In this document: positions 51,447 to 59,953 of the stretch, piece after piece
Layout of the letters: each line of letters opens with the position of its first letter
Numbering within the stretch: position 1 is the stretch's first letter
Assembly (NCBI RefSeq): GCF_050379415.1
Contig: NZ_JBNRLS010000003.1
Coordinates: 496,001-560,000, forward strand
Origin: Marinobacter sp050379415
GTDB lineage: Bacteria > Pseudomonadota > Gammaproteobacteria > Pseudomonadales > Oleiphilaceae
Length of the DNA: 64,000 nt
Direction: 5' to 3'
The notes under the pieces: model-generated
Told to the model about the DNA's origin: nothing
Database searches by the model: none
What the model saw: the letters and a program-made list of their open reading frames with translations, nothing else
Program-made: the position numbers and the translations under genes

Positions 51447-51652
51447 GTGAACCGAAACCAAAGAGCCGGTATGACCAGGATGATTTTACAGTTCATTGTT
51501 TACCCAGCCGCTGATTGCCAGAAAGGGCAGTCTGCGCGCGCCATGGTGAAAGACATCTAACGGCTTTCGGTCAGTCCCGGGAGCCTTTGCAGCGACCGGG
51601 TCAGGTTCTCCGCCAAACCCCGGTTGCCCTCGGCTCCGGGGTTTTTGTTTTT
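51447..51652 (+). ncRNA. candidate leader or attenuator RNA upstream of the 90-aa gene
   Basis: A plus-strand promoter-like TATACA element near 51434-51439 precedes about 200 bases that end in an intrinsic terminator 28 bases before the next gene. This could be a cis-acting attenuator or a separate small RNA. A 29-codon open frame (51471-51560, beginning MTRMILQFIVYPA) lies inside and could be a leader peptide, but it has only a weak RBS. Confidence 0.3.
51615..51652 (+). terminator. intrinsic terminator preceding the 90-aa gene
   Basis: AAACCCCGG pairs with CCGGGGTTT around a 12-base loop, followed by TTTTTGTTTTT. It lies between an upstream candidate leader and the RBS of the gene at 51681. 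Confidence 0.75.
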
Positions 51653-51680
51653 GCAGCCGCAAAACGATAAGGAGAACATC

Positions 51681-51953
51681 ATGAAAAGACATCCGACAAC
51701 ACGTGCGGCGAACCAGCCGATGGGCAACCGCCAGGGCCCGATCAAACGCCCGGAGAAGCTGCCGCTGCTGGATGCGATCTGCAAGAAGCTGAACCAACGC
51801 GTCAATCTGGATGACGAGCAGCGGGTGCTTGGACTGTATGAGCGAGGCTGGATCTTCAACGGTGTGCTGGCCAACCTCAGTGGCGCCGAAGCCCGGTATG
51901 TGCGGGCGCTGGCGACGCGTTACAACTCCTGGATTGCCCGCCAGGTAGCCTGA
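51681..51953 (+). CDS. small hypothetical protein, 90 aa
   Basis: A 90-residue basic protein with an excellent RBS (AAGGAGAACATC before the ATG). The N-terminal 30 residues are polar and likely disordered. The rest is helical, with DAICKKLNQRVNLDDEQRVL and LSGAEARYVRALATRYNSWI. It has no membrane segment or known motif. An intrinsic terminator 28 bases upstream of the start suggests attenuation or an independent upstream RNA. The function is unknown. Confidence 0.65.
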   Translation: MKRHPTTRAANQPMGNRQGPIKRPEKLPLLDAICKKLNQRVNLDDEQRVLGLYERGWIFNGVLANLSGAEARYVRALATRYNSWIARQVA

Positions 51954-51989
51954 GCAGGCAGCCAGCCCGAAGCGGAAAGTCTGAACCGG

Positions 51990-52403
51990 TCAATGTTGCC
52001 GGTTCAGTCCCTCCAGCATCGCCATCTCACCACCGTGGACCATCGCGTAGTTATTGACCACATCGTGTATCTTGTCCTGGGAGTAGGGCTTGACCACGTA
52101 GCCGTTGGCACCGGCACTGATCGCCCGCTGGATACTGTCGATGGAATCGTCCGCCGTCACCAGCACTATGTGCTGTTCTTCCCGCCGCTGTTTGAATTGC
52201 TGCATCAGTTCGTGACCATCACCATCCGGCAATCCCAGATCCAGCAGGATGATGTGGTATTCGCGGGCGTCGAATGCCTGCCTTGCTGAACCCACATCGA
52301 CCGCCTCGGCCACTTCCGTGGCACCAGCCCGGTAAAGCATCTCCACCAGGCGCTCCCGCATCAGGGGCTCGTCTTCCACAACCAGAACTTTCAGATCCGT
52401 CAT
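51990..52403 (-). CDS. single-domain response regulator (CheY-like)
   Basis: A 137-residue receiver domain without an output domain. The acidic pocket is in VVEDEP, the phospho-acceptor Asp in IILLDLGLPDGDGHELM, the switch Thr in VLVTADDS, and the conserved Lys in VVKPYS. It is the third gene of an operon with a hybrid kinase (53010-56576) and a four-helix membrane protein. It is the likely target of the kinase's C-terminal Hpt domain. Confidence 0.92.
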   Translation of the reverse strand: MTDLKVLVVEDEPLMRERLVEMLYRAGATEVAEAVDVGSARQAFDAREYHIILLDLGLPDGDGHELMQQFKQRREEQHIVLVTADDSIDSIQRAISAGANGYVVKPYSQDKIHDVVNNYAMVHGGEMAMLEGLNRQH

Positions 52404-52455
52404 CGGTTTTCTCCACTGGTTCCTTGGCTGTTCCGTATATCAAGTAATCCCGAGG

Positions 52456-53013
52456 CTACAGCCGGTCAGTGCCGGTACGCCGGGGCAGGTCCAGGGGGGC
52501 TGATCGGGGCCTGCTGTCCTGCTGCGGACCCTCCACCGCTTTGCCATCCTCTTGCCCGATCGCCAATGTTTCGGTGCCGAACCGGGTCAGGAGGTTGCTG
52601 ATGCTCACCGCAGTGCTGTAAAGCGATATGGCGATAATCAGCAATACCGGCTGGACGAAAGCGACAAAGCCGGGAACTTCCTGGTTACCGACAATGCTCA
52701 GCATCAGGATAATGGAAGGACCCAGCACCACGAACAGGGTCAGGGCAATAAAGAAGACAATCCGCTCCTTGTAACGCCCCAGCTCCCGATTGGTCACCAG
52801 GCCCAGGACAAACTTGCCGATGGCCAGTCCCGCCAGAATGGCCGCGGCAATGCTCAGGTCCGGTTGCATCAGGGTGTCGTACAACCGCCCGTCCCAGAGC
52901 CGTTGCATACCGATCACCAGAAACGGAAAGAGCACGAACAGGATATCGGCGTAGGTTCCGTACATCATACTCAGGGAGTGCTGTTCACTGCGTTGGGGCG
53001 ACCTGTCTGTCAT
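52456..53013 (-). CDS. four-helix membrane protein in a signalling operon
   Basis: A 185-residue protein with about four transmembrane helices: ADILFVLFPFLVIGM, AAAILAGLAIGKFVLGLV, IVFFIALTLFVVLGPSIILM and FVQPVLLIIAISLYSTAV. The C-terminal 45 residues are polar. Its ATG overlaps the hybrid kinase stop (ATGA) and a receiver-protein gene follows 52 bases later. Its placement suggests a part in sensing or in the output of the phosphorelay. I do not recognise a named family. Confidence 0.7.
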   Translation of the reverse strand: MTDRSPQRSEQHSLSMMYGTYADILFVLFPFLVIGMQRLWDGRLYDTLMQPDLSIAAAILAGLAIGKFVLGLVTNRELGRYKERIVFFIALTLFVVLGPSIILMLSIVGNQEVPGFVAFVQPVLLIIAISLYSTAVSISNLLTRFGTETLAIGQEDGKAVEGPQQDSRPRSAPLDLPRRTGTDRL

Positions 53014-56000
53014 GGCATTTTCCTGTTGTTGCTGTTTTCGGAGACATGGGGCGATCTCGCCGTAGCCCCCCGGGCACGGTCTATCATTTCATCGAGTGCT
53101 GTCAGCTCACTGCGAACCCTGTCCCAGTCCGGCTCGCCATCGTCCTTCAGCAGGGCTTCAAGAATCCCGGCCTGCCGGGTCATCGCAGGGTACCCCATGG
53201 CACCGGCTGTCCCCTTGATCTGGTGCGCCTCGGTACGCAGGGCATCGGCCTGTCTGTCCGCAAGCGCATCGTCCATCACCCGTTTGCGCTGCGCCAGGCC
53301 CTCAAGAAAGCGGGCCACGAGCGCAGCAATTTCCCGGTCTTCGGACGACTCCGGAACCTCTCTGCCGGCACCGGCCAGATAACGGGCCAGGATGGTCTCC
53401 AGCCGGGACTGGTCTATCGGTTTATTCAACACCCCGTCACAACCGGCTGCAAGCAGGGCATCGGTTTCCTGCTGATCACCAGCGGTGAAGGCCATGATCG
53501 GGTGCCGGAAGCCGGCCTGGCGAAGCAGCTTTGTCGCTGCCACACCATCCAGCCCGGGCATGTGCCGGTCCATCAGTACCAGCTGCACCGTGTCCGACAG
53601 CGCCGTTCGGACCGCCTGATCTCCGGAACTGACCGCGGTCACCTCCAGGCCCAGCCGGCGCAGCATGCGCTCCACCAGCTGCCGGTTCTCCTCGTTGTCC
53701 TCCGCGACCAGTACCCGGCCCCGATAGTCCCGACGCCGGTCCGGCATCGCATCATGGCGAACCACCAGGTAACGGGCCAGCACCTCATAGAAAAGCTGCT
53801 TGTCGATGGGCTTGGCCAGGTGCTCGTTACAGCCGGCCCGGCGGTAATCGGCAATGTCCTCGGCCATGACATTGGCGGTCAGGGCAATGACCGGCGTATT
53901 CACGCCCGCCTCCCGCAAGGCGGCAGTGGCGTCCCGACCATTCATCACCGGCATCTGGATATCCATCAGGATCAGATCGAACGGCTCCCGGATTGCCAGT
54001 TCCAGGGCTTCGGCACCGTTGACCACGTGTACCAGGTCCGCGCCGGTGCGCGACACCAGCAGGGACACCAGACGACGGTTCACCTCGTTATCCTCGGCAC
54101 AGAGAATGCGCCCGGTCAGCTGGGGCGCAGCCACCATGGGAATGGCACGCCGGCGTTGGCTCAGTTCCGAGGCATCCCGGAGAAAATGCACCTGGTCCAG
54201 CGGGCCGGTGCGAATCGCCAACTCGAATTCGCTGCCCTCACCGTAGGTGCTGGCCACCGTGATATCACCACCGAGCAGCTCTGCCAGCCGCCGGGAGATA
54301 CTCAACCCCAGGCCGGTACCGCCATACTGGCGTGATATCGCGGCGCTGCCCTGGGCAAACGGGTCGAACAGTCGGCGCAGCTGTTCCGGCTTCATACCGA
54401 TCCCGGTGTCGACCACCCGGGCCATCAGCATTTCAGATTCCCGATCACACCGGACCTCCAGGGAGATCGAACCTTTTTCCGTAAATTTAAGTGCATTTCC
54501 GCACAGGTTGATGATGATCTGACGGAAACGGGTAGGATCGGTGCGGATCTGCTCCGGCAGCGGATACTCGCAGATGATGGAAAAATCCAGGCCCTTCTCC
54601 CGAGCCCGAGGGGTAAAGAAGGCCCGGATTTCGTCCAGCAGCTCCGGCAGATTGACCGGAATCACATCCACATCGAGTTTGTTGGCGTCAATCTTGGAGT
54701 GGTCAAGAATGTCGTTGACCAGATCGAGCAGGTGGCGACCGCTGCGCACCACGGTCTCGGCACTGCTCTTCTTTTCGGTCTCGGTCAGGTCCGGATCCAG
54801 CAAGGTCTCGCCGTATCCGATGATGGCTGCCAACGGCGTGCGGATCTCGTGACTCATGTTGGCCAGGAACTGGCTCTTGGCCTCAGCCGAGTTGCGTGCC
54901 AGTTCTTTCTCCAGCCGCTCCTGTTCCCGCTCCCGCTCGATCCGCTGGCGCTGGCGACTCTCGGTCACATCGATACAGGTACCCTCCAGATGGGTGGGCT
55001 CACCGTCGGAATCGTAGGCGGTATGCAGGGAAATGGTGGCCCAGCGTTCCTCACCATCCCGGGTCAGGTAACGGGCCTCGATGCCCTTCACGGTGCCCCG
55101 GGCCTCGAGCTGTTCCACCACCAGGCGCCGCAGGCGGTCATCGGCGATACAGGTTTCCAGCACATCGGGATTACGCCGCAGCAGCTCCCGGCTGCTGTTG
55201 TAACCGAGCATCCGGGCCATGGCCGGATTGGCCGTGACGAACCGGCGATCCGGAGACATCTGGAACACCCCCTCCACGGCATTATCGAACAGCGACTGGT
55301 ACCGGCGAAGGTTCGCCAGCGCCCGCTCACTCCAGCCCAGCGCCTCCCCCTGCACCTGCTTGATACGGTCAGCCAGGGCAAAAGAGAACAGGATAATCTG
55401 GGCGGTGAGGCCAAACTGGGGCGAATAGCTGGTGAAGGTATTCAGTGGCAGATAACCCATAACCGTCAGGGCATAGATCCCGAACCCGATCAGGGCCAGG
55501 GTCCAGGCAAAGAAATAGGACCGTGCCGCCGGATTGTAGTAGCGCCAGGACAGGTAACTGACCACGATCATGATGATGCTGAGCATGATCGAACCGAGCA
55601 CGATCCATTCCATGGCCACGTGGTAGGGCAGGAAGAAGCAGAGCAGGAAAGTGACCCCGACCGAGTACAGGCAGAGCCGGACGATCTGGTCCAGGTCCCG
55701 GGAACGCTCGCGGGTTTCCAGCAGCGAACGGGCCATCAGCAGACCCCAGAACCAGGTCAGGACAATCTGGAAATGCAGGTATTCCTTGTTGAACAGAGCC
55801 GGGCGGCTGTCGAGCAGCTGCACCCCGTGAACCTGCTCGGTAAAGATAAAGATCGTCGCCGAGACCAGGTACAGGACGTAATAGATGTTACTGCGCTCGC
55901 GCACGGACACGGCGACGAACAGGTTATAGGCCAGGATCGCCAGCACCGCTCCCAGCAGGACGCCGCGGACCGCTTCATCCACGGAAACCTTCTCGATGTA

Positions 56001-56576
56001 ACTGTCCGGATGCCAGAGGCTGATGGGCAGGCGGAACGTGTTGGTATTGGTAATCCTCAGGTACACCGTGTTGGTGGTGTCCGGCGCCAGCTTCAGGCGG
56101 AAAGTCGGGTTGGGAACGGCCAGGTCCCGTTCCTGCCAGTTGTCCTGGTATCCGGCCTGGCGCTGGTCCACCAGCTCGCCGTCACGCACCAGAAAAAGGT
56201 TGACCTGATCCACCAGGGGCAACGCCAGCTCCAGAATCCAGTCGGTCCGGGCCGCGCCGGCCCTGGGCTCCAGCTCCATGCGGGTCCAGTAGGCGGATTC
56301 GGTATAGCCAAAGTTGAGCACGCCGCCTTCGTGGCGGGTGAAGGCCCCGGGCTCGAGGGCCCGCACCTCCCGGAACGTCAGGGATTGGCCGGGATCTTCC
56401 AGGTACCAGACGCAACTGCCCAGGTTCCGGATGCTGCTGGTGTTACCGTCGAGCACCAGCTTGCCGTCACGGCAGAGGTCGTCAGCCGCTGCTGTCGATG
56501 GCAGCATAACCAGCGCCAGCAGCACCCATGCCAACAAGGCCGGGGCCGAAACCAGGTTTGAGAGCCGTTGCTGCAA
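53010..56576 (-). CDS. 7TMR-DISM hybrid sensor histidine kinase with two receivers and Hpt
   Basis: A 1188-residue multi-domain kinase. The order is: signal peptide (about 1-30), periplasmic 7TMR-DISMED2 domain (about 45-180), seven-helix membrane domain (about 190-395), PAS domain (about 430-550), HisKA with LANMSHEIRTPLAAIIGYGE, HATPase with the ARVVDTGIGMKPEQ and GGTGLGLSISRRLAELLGG boxes, REC1 with LILMDIQMPVMNG, REC2 with LVLMDRHMPGLDG, and a C-terminal Hpt with EAHQIKGTAGAMGY. This supports a full His-Asp-His-Asp phosphorelay inside one chain. I chose the TTG at 56576 because GGAG lies 8 nt upstream and a clean signal peptide follows; ATG 56627 adds 17 residues and lacks an RBS. Next come a membrane protein and a lone receiver. 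Confidence 0.92.
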   Translation of the reverse strand: MQQRLSNLVSAPALLAWVLLALVMLPSTAAADDLCRDGKLVLDGNTSSIRNLGSCVWYLEDPGQSLTFREVRALEPGAFTRHEGGVLNFGYTESAYWTRMELEPRAGAARTDWILELALPLVDQVNLFLVRDGELVDQRQAGYQDNWQERDLAVPNPTFRLKLAPDTTNTVYLRITNTNTFRLPISLWHPDSYIEKVSVDEAVRGVLLGAVLAILAYNLFVAVSVRERSNIYYVLYLVSATIFIFTEQVHGVQLLDSRPALFNKEYLHFQIVLTWFWGLLMARSLLETRERSRDLDQIVRLCLYSVGVTFLLCFFLPYHVAMEWIVLGSIMLSIIMIVVSYLSWRYYNPAARSYFFAWTLALIGFGIYALTVMGYLPLNTFTSYSPQFGLTAQIILFSFALADRIKQVQGEALGWSERALANLRRYQSLFDNAVEGVFQMSPDRRFVTANPAMARMLGYNSSRELLRRNPDVLETCIADDRLRRLVVEQLEARGTVKGIEARYLTRDGEERWATISLHTAYDSDGEPTHLEGTCIDVTESRQRQRIEREREQERLEKELARNSAEAKSQFLANMSHEIRTPLAAIIGYGETLLDPDLTETEKKSSAETVVRSGRHLLDLVNDILDHSKIDANKLDVDVIPVNLPELLDEIRAFFTPRAREKGLDFSIICEYPLPEQIRTDPTRFRQIIINLCGNALKFTEKGSISLEVRCDRESEMLMARVVDTGIGMKPEQLRRLFDPFAQGSAAISRQYGGTGLGLSISRRLAELLGGDITVASTYGEGSEFELAIRTGPLDQVHFLRDASELSQRRRAIPMVAAPQLTGRILCAEDNEVNRRLVSLLVSRTGADLVHVVNGAEALELAIREPFDLILMDIQMPVMNGRDATAALREAGVNTPVIALTANVMAEDIADYRRAGCNEHLAKPIDKQLFYEVLARYLVVRHDAMPDRRRDYRGRVLVAEDNEENRQLVERMLRRLGLEVTAVSSGDQAVRTALSDTVQLVLMDRHMPGLDGVAATKLLRQAGFRHPIMAFTAGDQQETDALLAAGCDGVLNKPIDQSRLETILARYLAGAGREVPESSEDREIAALVARFLEGLAQRKRVMDDALADRQADALRTEAHQIKGTAGAMGYPAMTRQAGILEALLKDDGEPDWDRVRSELTALDEMIDRARGATARSPHVSENSNNRKMP

Positions 56577-56701
56577 AATGTGATCTCCGCGAGGGCAGAT
56601 GCCGGTGTTATGTTTTATTGTCAGCATTCGGGCCGAAGCGGGCCCCGCGCGTATCCACTTTAGCGGTTAATGATCCGCAACGCATCTCAGGGCCTTCTGA
56701 A

Positions 56702-57730
56702 ATGAGACATTCCTGCATTTTCGCTGTCTTTTCCCTCGCTTTGGTGAACCTTGGCGGTTGTGGCCTTGAGGATACCGGCCCATCGGCCCTCAATCCGGCC
56801 ACCAATGTGGACCCGGTGTTCTCCAGTTTCACCCTCACCGAACAGACGTCCACCACCCTGTTCAACGACCTTTCACTGGCCGTTGAACCGGCCCCATCAG
56901 AGGACACCCAAGCCAGTTCCATGGCCAGGGACATCCGCCAGCAGCTGTCCGCGTTTCTCACCATCGTCTACAACGATGCGACGCCTCCAGCGATTAACTC
57001 GGTGCGCAACCCTCTGGATCTAATGCGTCGGGTCATTGGTGAGAACGAGATCGCGAACTTTGTGGAGGCCCGTCAGTACATCAGCGCCCGGATCGATGCC
57101 GGTGAAGCCGGCGAGTACAGCAACACCACCAACGATGTCTCTGTGCGATTCACCGACCGGGGAGCATTCGAAGAGGGTCTGCCGTTGGCCGACTATGAGT
57201 GGCGTTATCCCATCGTCAAATGGGTCTACACGCCGGACACCTCAAACCTGGTAACCCGGGTGTTCACCTGGGTTTCCTCCGGCACCTTTCCCGAAGGCAG
57301 CACCCGGCCAAGCGCGACTCTGGGTACCGAGTTCCTGCCACGGGATTTCCTGACCACCGGCTACAATGATCTGGCCCGGCTGCACAGCGAAGGCAGCATC
57401 GTGATTGCAGGCGAGCGGGAAATGGCATTTGTCCGCGAGTACAACGGGCTCAACACGGACACCATCAATATCGACGGCACCAGCATTGGTACCGATCAGG
57501 GCACTGCGGGTGGTCCGGAATTCTCGTTTGCCGGCGAGACGGTGGACTGCCTGAAGATCCGGATGCATTACGCCGAGAAACGCATCGAGGTGTTTACCTC
57601 ACTGGATCAGCCACCGCGGGTGGAGGATCCGGACAATCCCGGGGCGCTGATGGCCAATCCGGATTACTGCCTCAATCGGGACACCGCGACAGACAGCTAT
57701 CAGACAGTGGATACCGGGCTGCGCACCTGA
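56702..57730 (+). CDS. hypothetical lipoprotein
   Basis: A 342-residue exported protein with a lipoprotein signal ending in LVNLGGC. The mature part has no transmembrane segment and no family I recognise. It contains mixed alpha/beta sequence with repeated acidic and Thr-rich stretches (for example INIDGTSIGTDQGTAGGPEF) and two Cys near the end (VDCLKIRMHYAEKRIEVF and NPDYCLNRD), which may form a disulfide. The frame is open further upstream, but the lipobox fixes the start at ATG 56702. It diverges from the hybrid kinase, which suggests but does not prove a functional link. Confidence 0.75.
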   Translation: MRHSCIFAVFSLALVNLGGCGLEDTGPSALNPATNVDPVFSSFTLTEQTSTTLFNDLSLAVEPAPSEDTQASSMARDIRQQLSAFLTIVYNDATPPAINSVRNPLDLMRRVIGENEIANFVEARQYISARIDAGEAGEYSNTTNDVSVRFTDRGAFEEGLPLADYEWRYPIVKWVYTPDTSNLVTRVFTWVSSGTFPEGSTRPSATLGTEFLPRDFLTTGYNDLARLHSEGSIVIAGEREMAFVREYNGLNTDTINIDGTSIGTDQGTAGGPEFSFAGETVDCLKIRMHYAEKRIEVFTSLDQPPRVEDPDNPGALMANPDYCLNRDTATDSYQTVDTGLRT

Positions 57731-57738
57731 AGCGGTGA

Positions 57739-58011
57739 TCAGCGGGGGCCACCGTCCTTGAGGTTCCAGCTCTGCAGAAACCCCTTCTTGCGATCGAGCA
57801 ACCGTTGGTAGGTCGAGATCAGAATATCGGCATGAGGCGCCCGGCTCAGGCGCAGGCTCGCAATCCGGCGTTCGAGATGTTCAACTTCCGAGCTGATACG
57901 CTCACGCACATGGCTGCGGACACTGTCATGATGATCGAGCTTCACAGCCCGGCGGATCGGTTTTTCGGGGGGAGCTGGCTTGTCCATTTGCGGCCTCGTC
58001 CATTGAGTCAT
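57739..58011 (-). CDS. small hypothetical protein, 90 aa
   Basis: A 90-residue basic protein with a long helix (about 30-80, including RERISSEVEHLERRIASLRL) that could be a coiled coil. AGGG lies 8 nt upstream of the ATG. There are no Cys and no membrane segments. It converges on the lipoprotein gene with 8 bases between stops. The function is unknown. Confidence 0.6.
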   Translation of the reverse strand: MTQWTRPQMDKPAPPEKPIRRAVKLDHHDSVRSHVRERISSEVEHLERRIASLRLSRAPHADILISTYQRLLDRKKGFLQSWNLKDGGPR

Positions 58012-58217
58012 GAATAATCCCTATTCGTTCAGCGAGAGTCTGCCCCTTTGCCCAGTCGCCTGCAATAACAATGAATGCACTTTCACTTTTTTTGACGCTT
58101 CCCGGGGGGCAGGACCACGTCCACCAGCCCATTACACGACGAATCCCCTGCTATAGTTCCTTGTAGCACCAAACCCCTGAATCGGCCAATTCCGGCCCGG
58201 AATATGTTGAGCACGCC

Positions 58218-58562
58218 ATGACCCAGACCACCATTGCCGACACACTGCGCGAATACCAGTCCCTGCTGGAACTGCTGGACGATGCCTACTGGGAAGCCGG
58301 CACGATCCAGCACAAGGACATGCTGTACGACATCATCAGCGTTCTCAGTCAGGAGATTGCGGAGATCAACAAGCTGAACACCCAGGACCACCACTACCCC
58401 TACGAGGTCATCACCGAGGGAATGCGGCGCCTGGTGCCCAAGCTGGAGCGGCTGGATGAGCAGCGTGAAGACGTCATCCAGCGCACCCAGACACTGACCG
58501 ATTTCCGGGACCTGCTGTCATCGGTACTCGGCATCCTGGAAGCGCAGGTCCAGACGCTGTAA
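58218..58562 (+). CDS. small hypothetical helical protein, 114 aa
   Basis: A 114-residue acidic, all-helical soluble protein (for example YQSLLELLDDAYWEAGTIQH, then ISVLSQEIAEINKLNTQDHH). The composition is consistent with a coiled-coil regulatory or structural protein. No motif is recognised. Its stop abuts the stop of the convergent serine hydrolase. Confidence 0.7.
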   Translation: MTQTTIADTLREYQSLLELLDDAYWEAGTIQHKDMLYDIISVLSQEIAEINKLNTQDHHYPYEVITEGMRRLVPKLERLDEQREDVIQRTQTLTDFRDLLSSVLGILEAQVQTL

Positions 58563-59849
58563 TCAGGCAGCCACCAGCGGGCGCTGGGTCTCCGGAATCA
58601 GAGGGAACTGCCGGCATACGGTATAGACAAACTTCGCCAGCGCCGGCAGGTGGTGCGCGACAATGGGCAGCCCGGTGTTGAGCAGGCTCACGGAAATATC
58701 GCGGGACGGATCGGCCCAGCACAACTTGTTGATCAGTCCCACGTGACCGAAGGCGTACCGGCTGTTCGGTCCCCACAGCCCCACAGGATTGCCACCTAGC
58801 ATCATGCCGGCGCTGAACCGCATCGGAACCAGCATGGTACGGTCGATCTGCAGGGAGCCGAACTGCTGGATGGCGCGCTTTACCGTGATTTCGCTGCAGA
58901 TCCGCCGGCCATCCCACAGCCCCCCGTTAAGCATCATCTGGAAGAACCGGCCCATTTCCTCCGCCGTCCCGCACAGGTTGCCGGCCGGAATGACTGCTTC
59001 CTGAAAACGCGGATCGTTGGTCACCGACTCCACCGTCCCGATATCGCCGCCCAGAGCCCGGCGCACTACCCAGGACACCGGGAAATGCGGGGTTGGTCCG
59101 GTGGCGTAATTGACCGCCAGGTCATTGAGGTGGTCCGGGGCAATGCCATAGGTGAACCACTTCATACCCATGGGCTTGCGCAGATACTTGTCCAGGTAGT
59201 TCTCGATGGTATCGCCGGTGACCTTTTCCAGCACCCGCTGCAACACGAAACCACCGGTAATTGCATGGTACGCCACCTTGGCGCCGTCCACCTCTACCGG
59301 CCGGGCCTGGCAGAGGATGCGCCAGATCTCGTCCCGGTCCCAGAGCACTTCGATGGGGGTTTCCCTGGGAATGGCAGGAATCCCTCCCCGGTGGGAAAGA
59401 ATCTGGTGAACGGTAATTGTCCGCTTGCCACGACGGGCAAACTCCGGGCAGTAATAGGAGACCGGGTCCATCAGGTTTACCAGCCCCTGCTCGGACAACA
59501 TGTGCATCAGCAACGCTGTGACCGCCTTGGAGGCCGAGAAATAGCAGACCGGCGTGTCCGTGGTCATCGGCACCCGCACCACATCCCGGCGGTCGTGTGG
59601 CCCGTTGCCACTGGCATGGCCAATAGCCCGGTGCAGGACCTGTTGGCCCCGGTGCCGGACCGAGACCTGGATGCCCGGGTGGACTCCGGTGCGGTAAAGG
59701 GCTTCGACACTCTGCCAGACCGCCTCGACGGTTTCCCGGCTGATACCTGCGGCATCCGGGTGTTCACTTGCTGCGTCCCTGCAGGTGACAGAACTCAGGT
59801 CTTTGGGAATCAATGAGGTATTCAGGGCTCGACGGGCAATGGGGATCAT
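58563..59849 (-). CDS. serine hydrolase (beta-lactamase/EstB-like)
   Basis: A 428-residue cytosolic hydrolase of the beta-lactamase superfamily. The SxxK nucleophile motif is in YFSASKAVTALLMHML. The second motif Tyr is in VAYHAITGGFVLQRV, where YxI replaces YxN. GHVGLINKLCW occupies the KTG position as HVG. These features fit class C-type esterases such as EstB, not true beta-lactamases. No signal peptide is seen, so an intracellular esterase role is likely. The diguanylate cyclase gene lies 104 bases upstream on the same strand. Confidence 0.88.
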   Translation of the reverse strand: MIPIARRALNTSLIPKDLSSVTCRDAASEHPDAAGISRETVEAVWQSVEALYRTGVHPGIQVSVRHRGQQVLHRAIGHASGNGPHDRRDVVRVPMTTDTPVCYFSASKAVTALLMHMLSEQGLVNLMDPVSYYCPEFARRGKRTITVHQILSHRGGIPAIPRETPIEVLWDRDEIWRILCQARPVEVDGAKVAYHAITGGFVLQRVLEKVTGDTIENYLDKYLRKPMGMKWFTYGIAPDHLNDLAVNYATGPTPHFPVSWVVRRALGGDIGTVESVTNDPRFQEAVIPAGNLCGTAEEMGRFFQMMLNGGLWDGRRICSEITVKRAIQQFGSLQIDRTMLVPMRFSAGMMLGGNPVGLWGPNSRYAFGHVGLINKLCWADPSRDISVSLLNTGLPIVAHHLPALAKFVYTVCRQFPLIPETQRPLVAA

Positions 59850-59953
59850 GGCTGGTACTCTGACATCCTGGACTGTTTTTTATTGTAGTGTGGACAGCCC
59901 GACCAAAGGTGGCATTGGCCGAAGTGGAAACGCAGACGCGTCACTGGTTGCAC

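Larger units (their letters stand above)
51134..51680. other. gene-poor region with two opposed terminators
   Basis: This stretch of about 550 bases has no confident protein gene. It holds a strong minus-strand terminator at 51254-51281, a long imperfect hairpin at 51391-51422 (arms GGTTTGC and GCAAACC) and a plus-strand terminator at 51615-51652. Overlapping open frames on both strands here run through these terminators and have poor composition, so I treat them as chance frames. Confidence 0.6.

Noticed and set aside
54699..56561. 620-aa plus-strand open frame
   Set aside because: It is antisense to the hybrid kinase, whose domains are intact throughout.
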